Origin: Rhizobium sp. 16-449-1b
GTDB taxonomy: Bacteria > Pseudomonadota > Alphaproteobacteria > Rhizobiales > Rhizobiaceae
Reading direction: 5' to 3'
DNA length: 64,000 bases
NCBI RefSeq assembly: GCF_017741935.1
Contig: NZ_JAGHMH010000021.1
Location: 350,601-414,600 of the forward strand
Part shown: in pieces, positions 59,422 to 64,000 of the stretch
Layout of the letters: the number at the start of each line of letters is the position of its first letter
How positions within the stretch are numbered: position 1 is the stretch's first letter
Translations under genes and position numbers: made by a program
Notes under the pieces: generated by a model
What the model was told of the DNA's origin: nothing
Databases searched by the model: none
The model's input: the letters and a program-made list of their open reading frames with translations, nothing else

Positions 59422-59904
59422 ATGCAAGATATTCGACAGAATATCGAGAAGAAAACGCAGGATTGTCAAAACGCAACGGACGTGATGGTGACTTCAATTT
59501 CAGACGCCAGAATAAAGCATCTCGAACTGATCCAGTCGGTCATAAATCGGCTCGTTGACAGCAATGGTTCTCACAAGAACTACTGTATCACGCTCGTGAC
59601 TGCAGTCTGCGGTCTTGCGGCGTCGCTTCATCGGCCGATCGTTGCCCTGCTCGCGCTCGTTCCGGTGATCATCTTCGCCATTCTCGACGCGCAATATCTG
59701 AGGCTTGAACGGCGCTACCGGCTCCTCTACGAGGAGGTCAGATGCGAGCCGGCTGAACAGCAGGTCGATTTCAGATTATCAATCGCCGGCATCGGGGCCG
59801 TCTCATTCCTCGACGCACTCTGCAGCTGGTCGATCAGCGTATTCTACCTGCCGACGGGGCTTGGCATAGGTGTGGTCGCAGCCGCCCTTCACTTGTTTCC
59901 CTGA
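59422..59904 (+). CDS. small multi-pass membrane protein beside TIR
   Basis: 160 residues. A helical N-terminus ending in KHLELIQSVINRLVDSNGSH, two membrane segments (NYCITLVTAVCGLAASLHRP, IVALLALVPVIIFAILDAQY), then the charged LRLERRYRLLYEEVR, and one or two more hydrophobic segments at the end. This pattern (HLELIQ-V-I-R-x-S...LDAxYLRxERxFRxLY) is one I associate with membrane proteins encoded next to TIR genes in defence regions. ATG 59485 is an alternative start. Its start is 86 bases from the TIR start, in a shared promoter region. Confidence 0.65.
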   Translation: MQDIRQNIEKKTQDCQNATDVMVTSISDARIKHLELIQSVINRLVDSNGSHKNYCITLVTAVCGLAASLHRPIVALLALVPVIIFAILDAQYLRLERRYRLLYEEVRCEPAEQQVDFRLSIAGIGAVSFLDALCSWSISVFYLPTGLGIGVVAAALHLFP

Positions 59905-59959
59905 ATGCAAAACCGGCTGTGATCTGCCGGTTTTAAGGCTAGCGTAGCTGCGGCCTGCA

Positions 59960-60157
59960 TCAATCCGCCAGCCCTTCACTCTCAAGAAGGGCCATGTTCA
60001 AGAGGCCGATGCCCTCCATGATCTCCGGCACGCCGGTCCTTTCCAGCGCGGCCCGCGCCCCGGCTGCAAGATCTACAGCACCTGCCCTGATATGATCGAT
60101 CGTCTCGAGGCAGGCCGTACCGATGGCTGGATCGAAGCGGTCGAGCCAGCCGATCAA
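59960..60157 (-). CDS. small protein coupled to the STAND gene
   Basis: 65 residues from a TTG at 60157 that overlaps the stop of the nuclease-NTPase gene (TTGA). MIGWLDRFDPAIGTACLETI, DHIRAGAVDLAAGARAALER is helical and amphipathic. No ribosome site is clear, so coupling is the only support for the start. Unknown function; an accessory or inhibitor subunit is possible. Confidence 0.45.
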   Translation of the reverse strand: MIGWLDRFDPAIGTACLETIDHIRAGAVDLAAGARAALERTGVPEIMEGIGLLNMALLESEGLAD

Positions 60158-63100
60158 TTGACGTTTTGTTTCGAAAGCTTCGCCTCCAGGTCCCGGCGCG
60201 CCTTGACCTCTTGGGCCGGACGAGCCTCAAGGCCGAAGCCGGCTTCGTCCATCGCGGCCAGTTCGCTTGCACTGTTGAGCGCTTCACCAAATAGACCGGA
60301 AGCGAAAGACGGCGCATGCGGCAGGCCGAGTTCACCGGCCAATACGCGGGCGTTCGCCGGATCGGGCAGCAAGGTCTGATGGCCCGATGACGCAAGGACC
60401 GGAAACGCGACATCATTGATGAGAGGAATGATCGTCAGATGCTCTGACTCCAGAAGCGATCTCAACAATGGCTGACTTTCGGCGATGGCTGTTAGTGCAT
60501 TCGGCACACTGGAGGCCGGCAACAGCGCCACGACCTTGACCGGCGGCCAGGGCAGGATAGCGCTCGTATCGGTCAGAAAATGAAAGATGGCATTGATGCC
60601 GGCCTCTCCTGCGCAACGCTCGATCTTCGCCTTGCGCTCGTTGAGCCGATCTTGGCCGGACGCATCGGCAGCAAGCGATATGAACTTCAAGGCATTGCCA
60701 GCGCGTGCCCGGTTAGACTGCGCCGCCCATGTTGCGGCAGGCCTTTCCTGGCGTTCATGGGCCTCGCCCGCCAGCGTTCTCAGCCTTTCCATCAGCGTCC
60801 TAAGCCGCGCTAGCGCAGGCGCGGGCGGACCGATCAATTCCCAGGGTTCGCCCTCAAGCGCCCAGTCGATGTCAGCAATAAGATCGCCCAACCACGCTAT
60901 GTACGCGCCCGCTCCGTCCGGGAGTTTGGCGAACCTCGATAAAACGTTGCCCGTCGCGCCATGAAGCACGTTCTGAAATCTGGAGACGCCCATAGTCGTA
61001 CTCAGGCTGCCGCTTCCCGACGCCGCCGAGGGAGAGATATCCGGCGCGGTCAATGCCTCTGCTTCTACGTTCAGCGCCTCGAGGAAATCGATGCTTGACT
61101 GCTTTATCCGATCGCCGCGCAAAAGGCGATCGATGCTGGTCTCCAACGCAGGCAAAAGCCGTTCAAGCAGCGAGGCTCCCCGGGAGAGATAATCGCTATA
61201 GCTCGGCGCGGCCATCCGCCTTGAAATCAGGTCAATCCATTTCCTGTTCCAGCGCGGCAGCGATGGAGGCGGAAGGTTTTCACGCGGTATGCGCTTTTGC
61301 GCCAGCGGCATGTCGAAGAGGCCTGCCAGATCTCCGCTTCCGGTGACGGCATTGGAGGCCGCGATATCGGCGGCGGGGCAGAACGCCAGTATCCTTTCAC
61401 ATAGCGAAACCACTGCGTCGTGCGGATTGTCCTGCACGGAGGCGGCAACGTAGAGAATATCGCAACGAACGATCGTCCCATCGCTCTCCTGTTCGGTCGA
61501 GACGGGGCCTGCCCATGCGGTTTCCGCCTGGATCCTGTCGAAGAATGCCTGTTGCCCGAGCGCATTCGTCCAGTTGACGGCGATCTGGCGATCAAGCGCC
61601 GCCAGCGTTCCCATGATTGATGCTGCCAGATCGAGATCGGCATCCAAGAGTTCAGTCCGCGCTTGATTAAGACAGGCGCGCACCGTTGCATGAAGTGGAA
61701 GGCCGACAAGCGCAGCAAGTATTTCGTCGAAATCTGAAAGCGCTGCGGTGGCAATCATTAAAGACAATGTCGACGGGGCAATGCCTTCGACCAGGAGACG
61801 GCGCGGATCATGCTCCGCCGTTCCCTTGATTCGTGCCAAGCTGTCGGCGGCCGTCTGAACAAAGCGGAGCGGCGCAAGAGCACTGATATCCACCCCACCA
61901 GCACCGAAAAACGCGACAGAACTGACCTGCGTACGGGCAAGTGAGCGGACCTCGGCACGAGCAAGCCATTCATCCACGCCGGCAGCGACGCGTCCCGCAG
62001 CAAGCCCGCGTAGTGCGGCGGCGAGTGTATGACCCTGAGATTCTCTTTCCAGGCGCGTGGTCAGTACTGGAAGCACAGCCTCAGTCGAAAGCCGGCGCGC
62101 GGAAAGGACATCGGCAACGAGATATTCCAGATCCCCCGCAGCGACGCTGAGAACGGTTCTTTCGAAGCTCGTTTCGAGGCTCGGCAAAACAGTCTGATGC
62201 GTCAGCCGCAACAGTTCTTGCGATCGCAGCTGATGCAGCCCCGCCAATTTGCCCGGACCGGGGGAGCGGATGAGGTGTTCCTGCACTAGTCTTTGAAGTG
62301 CTCGTGACAGGTCGGCGTCGCTCGCCTGCAATACGCCCGCCAATCTGGCGGCATCGAGCTCGGCATTTGCGGTCCCCGCCCAAGCCCCGCATCTGAGGAT
62401 GTCGAGCTCAAGCGCACGCGCCGGATCGTTAATCCTTGCGGCGACTTGATCGGAAAGCAGGTCGGCCATCCTTCGGCCGCGTGTCAGGATATGCACATAT
62501 TCAAGAAGCAACCCGCCGCTCAATCGCCACGGTTCGCGCCATCCGGCCCACTCGGTTTTGTCTGTCGCCACCAGTTCGCTCCACAGGCGCTCGGCAAGGT
62601 CATCGTCAGCCTCAAGGTGCAATTCGAAAGAGCGAGCGCGTTCGCCGATCAGGACAATATCCTCTTCTCGGATCGATCCGAGCAGCACAACGCCGGCAAG
62701 CGAGGCGACCCGGCGCGAAAGCATGCTCCATCCCTCTGGACTGCTGCGGCCAACATCGTCGATGACGAAGCCGACCGGACTGGCAGCGGAGGACCGGAAC
62801 GTATGAACGAACTGCAGCAATGCGGGCAGGTCGGCAGACGTCAGGCGATGAATGCGAAACCATCGAACGGTATGGCGAAGCGAATTGGCAACTTCCCACA
62901 TCAGCGCCGATTTTCCAGCCCCCGACGGACCGACGATCAGGGCAGCCCGACGATCTTCAATGCCGGCCATGACGGCAACCCTATTCGACGGACGCTCGGC
63001 GACGAGGCCTGCCGCAATATGGCCGGGTTCGACATCGACGCCCATATAGAAGGTGGGATCCTCAAGCGGCGTGAGGAAATCGACGGGTTCGCAAATACCC

Positions 63101-63800
63101 TCTTTAAGCGCGCCTTCAATCGCTGCCACATCGACTGCGGCAAGCACGCCGGCGATCGCCGCTTCCGTGTCGGAAATCGAAAGGCCGCGATAATGTTCTC
63201 GGGCGAGACGGCCGTTGTCGTCGGCCAAGACGCCGATTTTTACGAGCAGTTCGGCAAAGCACATTTGCGCGGCCAAGGGAGAGCAGCCGAGCCGCTCGCG
63301 GATCAGGTCGATCGCCCTTTGCTGCGGATACGGCACGATCTCGATAAAGGTCTTTTGTCTCAGATCGGATCTGCTGGCATATTGCGACAAGCGCGCAAGA
63401 ACCGTGTTGCCGAATGTATTCTGACCAGGCGCTACGCCAACCGGGATCAGACCTGCAGCAGCCTGCTCAAGAACGATGCCAAGTCCCCCGGTGGCGGTGA
63501 AGCTGCCATCGACCTGCCCCACAGGCCATCGACATGGCCTGCAACCTCGCCCTCCGAATATCGCCCGAGATGCTGACGCCTGCTTTTGACCTGAATGAAC
63601 ACAGCTTCTTCGCCACGCAACTCGACGTCGTCGCCACCTTCGGGAATGACGATAGCGGGTTTGCGCCGGCCCGCCCATATCTCAACTGCCAGCCAAGCGG
63701 ATACGGCGTCCTGATAACGAAAGCCCCTGCCCGCATTTGATCCTGATCTGGAATCGGGTTTGGGCGGGCGCGCCGGCCTCTCGTGTCGCTTGCGTTTCAT
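60154..63800 (-). pseudogene. Cap4/DUF4297-type nuclease plus STAND-like NTPase, split by a frameshift (Avs-like)
   Basis: Two overlapping frames that should be one ~1215-residue protein. From ATG 63800 the first ~105 residues are a PD-(D/E)xK nuclease domain (FRYQDAVSAWLAVEIW, VIPEGGDDVEL, FIQVKSRR: Asp58 and the QxK pair). That frame stops at 63447. The rest continues one base back, in a frame open down to 60154, with Walker A GPSGAGKSA, Walker B GFVIDDVG, SIREED, and ~800 residues of helical C-terminal sensor-like sequence. The junction is a G5 run (plus-strand C5 at 63485-63489); one extra base would restore a single frame. It resembles Avs proteins: N-terminal effector nuclease, STAND NTPase, helical phage sensor. 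A programmed slip or sequencing error is possible. Confidence 0.65.
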
Positions 63801-63901
63801 TCCTGACAGTCTTCTTTAATAGCCAGCTACACGGCCCGTTCCAGGGTGGACCGGCCAAATGCAATCCCTTGGCCTATTTAGCTACCAATCGAAGGTAAGA
63901 A

Positions 63902-64000
63902 TGTTGATTTGCACTGAGAGCTGACCCGGGATTGCGGGATATTATCACTGAGATTTGACCCATGTTTCAATCATCCCTCGCGAAGTTTCAGTGGGGGCTC
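63902..64000. mobile_element. probable end of an IS21-family element
   Basis: From TGTTGATTT at ~63903 onwards, two direct repeats 34 bases apart read CACTGAGAGCTGACCC (63912-63927) and CACTGAGATTTGACCC (63946-63961). Multiple repeats of CACTGAGA-x-x-TGACCC near the tip are typical of IS21-like elements in rhizobia. The transposase genes and other end are beyond the window. It lies ~100 bases upstream of the nuclease gene start, so may interrupt its promoter region. Confidence 0.5.

Noticed and set aside
62446..63576. 376-codon open frame antisense to the STAND gene
   Set aside because: Opposes a clear Walker A/B-containing protein; no recognisable domain of its own.
1..64000. CRISPR arrays, rRNA or intact tRNA genes, prophage structural genes
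   Set aside because: None seen: no regularly spaced repeats of CRISPR type, no conserved rRNA blocks, no foldable tRNA and no capsid, tail or integrase gene.

Overview
The window looks like chromosome or large-replicon DNA from a rhizobial alphaproteobacterium (Rhizobium, Agrobacterium or Ensifer type). The base composition is GC-rich. There are many periplasmic solute-binding proteins and LysR, GntR, AraC and LuxR regulators. A class Ib nrdHIEF operon and a metR gene each sit behind a cobalamin riboswitch. The genus is an inference; no rRNA or tRNA gene is present to fix it.

Layout. 1-5.1 kb: the end of a LysR gene, a flavin monooxygenase, a small CPYC thioredoxin-fold protein, and an ABC binding protein with an amidohydrolase. 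5.1-15.2 kb: small exported proteins (lipoprotein, DUF992, MliC-like, two proteins sharing a C-rich GPWGHCR motif), a secretory-lipase-like hydrolase, membrane proteins, and two paralogous LuxR-type regulators. 15.5-20.1 kb: an oxidoreductase/VOC/NTF2 operon divergent from its probable AraC regulator. 20.2-24.5 kb: nrdHIEF under a B12 riboswitch. 24.5-26 kb: an orphan zinc metallochaperone gene (aztD) behind a Zur-like box. 26-29.6 kb: metR behind a second B12 riboswitch, divergent from mesX-mesD, a folate- and cobalamin-independent methionine synthase. 30.3-32.6 kb: an aldo/keto reductase and a PQQ-type sugar dehydrogenase.

32.9-42.9 kb: a catabolic and transport cluster with two THI5/NMT1-type binding proteins, an amidohydrolase, a LysR regulator, an SDR, an allantoinase/hydantoinase-like enzyme, an ABC ATPase and permease, DUF3830 and an acetamidase/formamidase. 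It probably imports and opens a cyclic amide or ureide. 42.9-51.1 kb: a dipeptide-type ABC transporter facing a GntR gene, a DapA-family aldolase and an enolase-superfamily dehydratase, probably for a sugar acid. All four binding-protein genes end in a strong RNA hairpin at or just after the stop codon.

51.4-63.8 kb: a compact accessory island that looks like anti-phage defence. A MotB/OmpA-type protein (ZorB-like) diverges from a 784-residue protein, apparently built of tandem SPFH-like units, which is followed by a MotA/TolQ-type protein (ZorA-like). Running towards it are a TIR-domain gene translationally coupled to an 812-residue protein of unknown fold, and divergent from TIR is a small multi-pass membrane protein. 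A Cap4/DUF4297-type nuclease joined to a STAND-like NTPase (Avs-like) follows, apparently split by a one-base frameshift. The window ends in what looks like the terminal repeats of an IS21-family element. The ZorAB-like motor with an SPFH-like protein plus the TIR/812-residue pair is the most novel part of the window.
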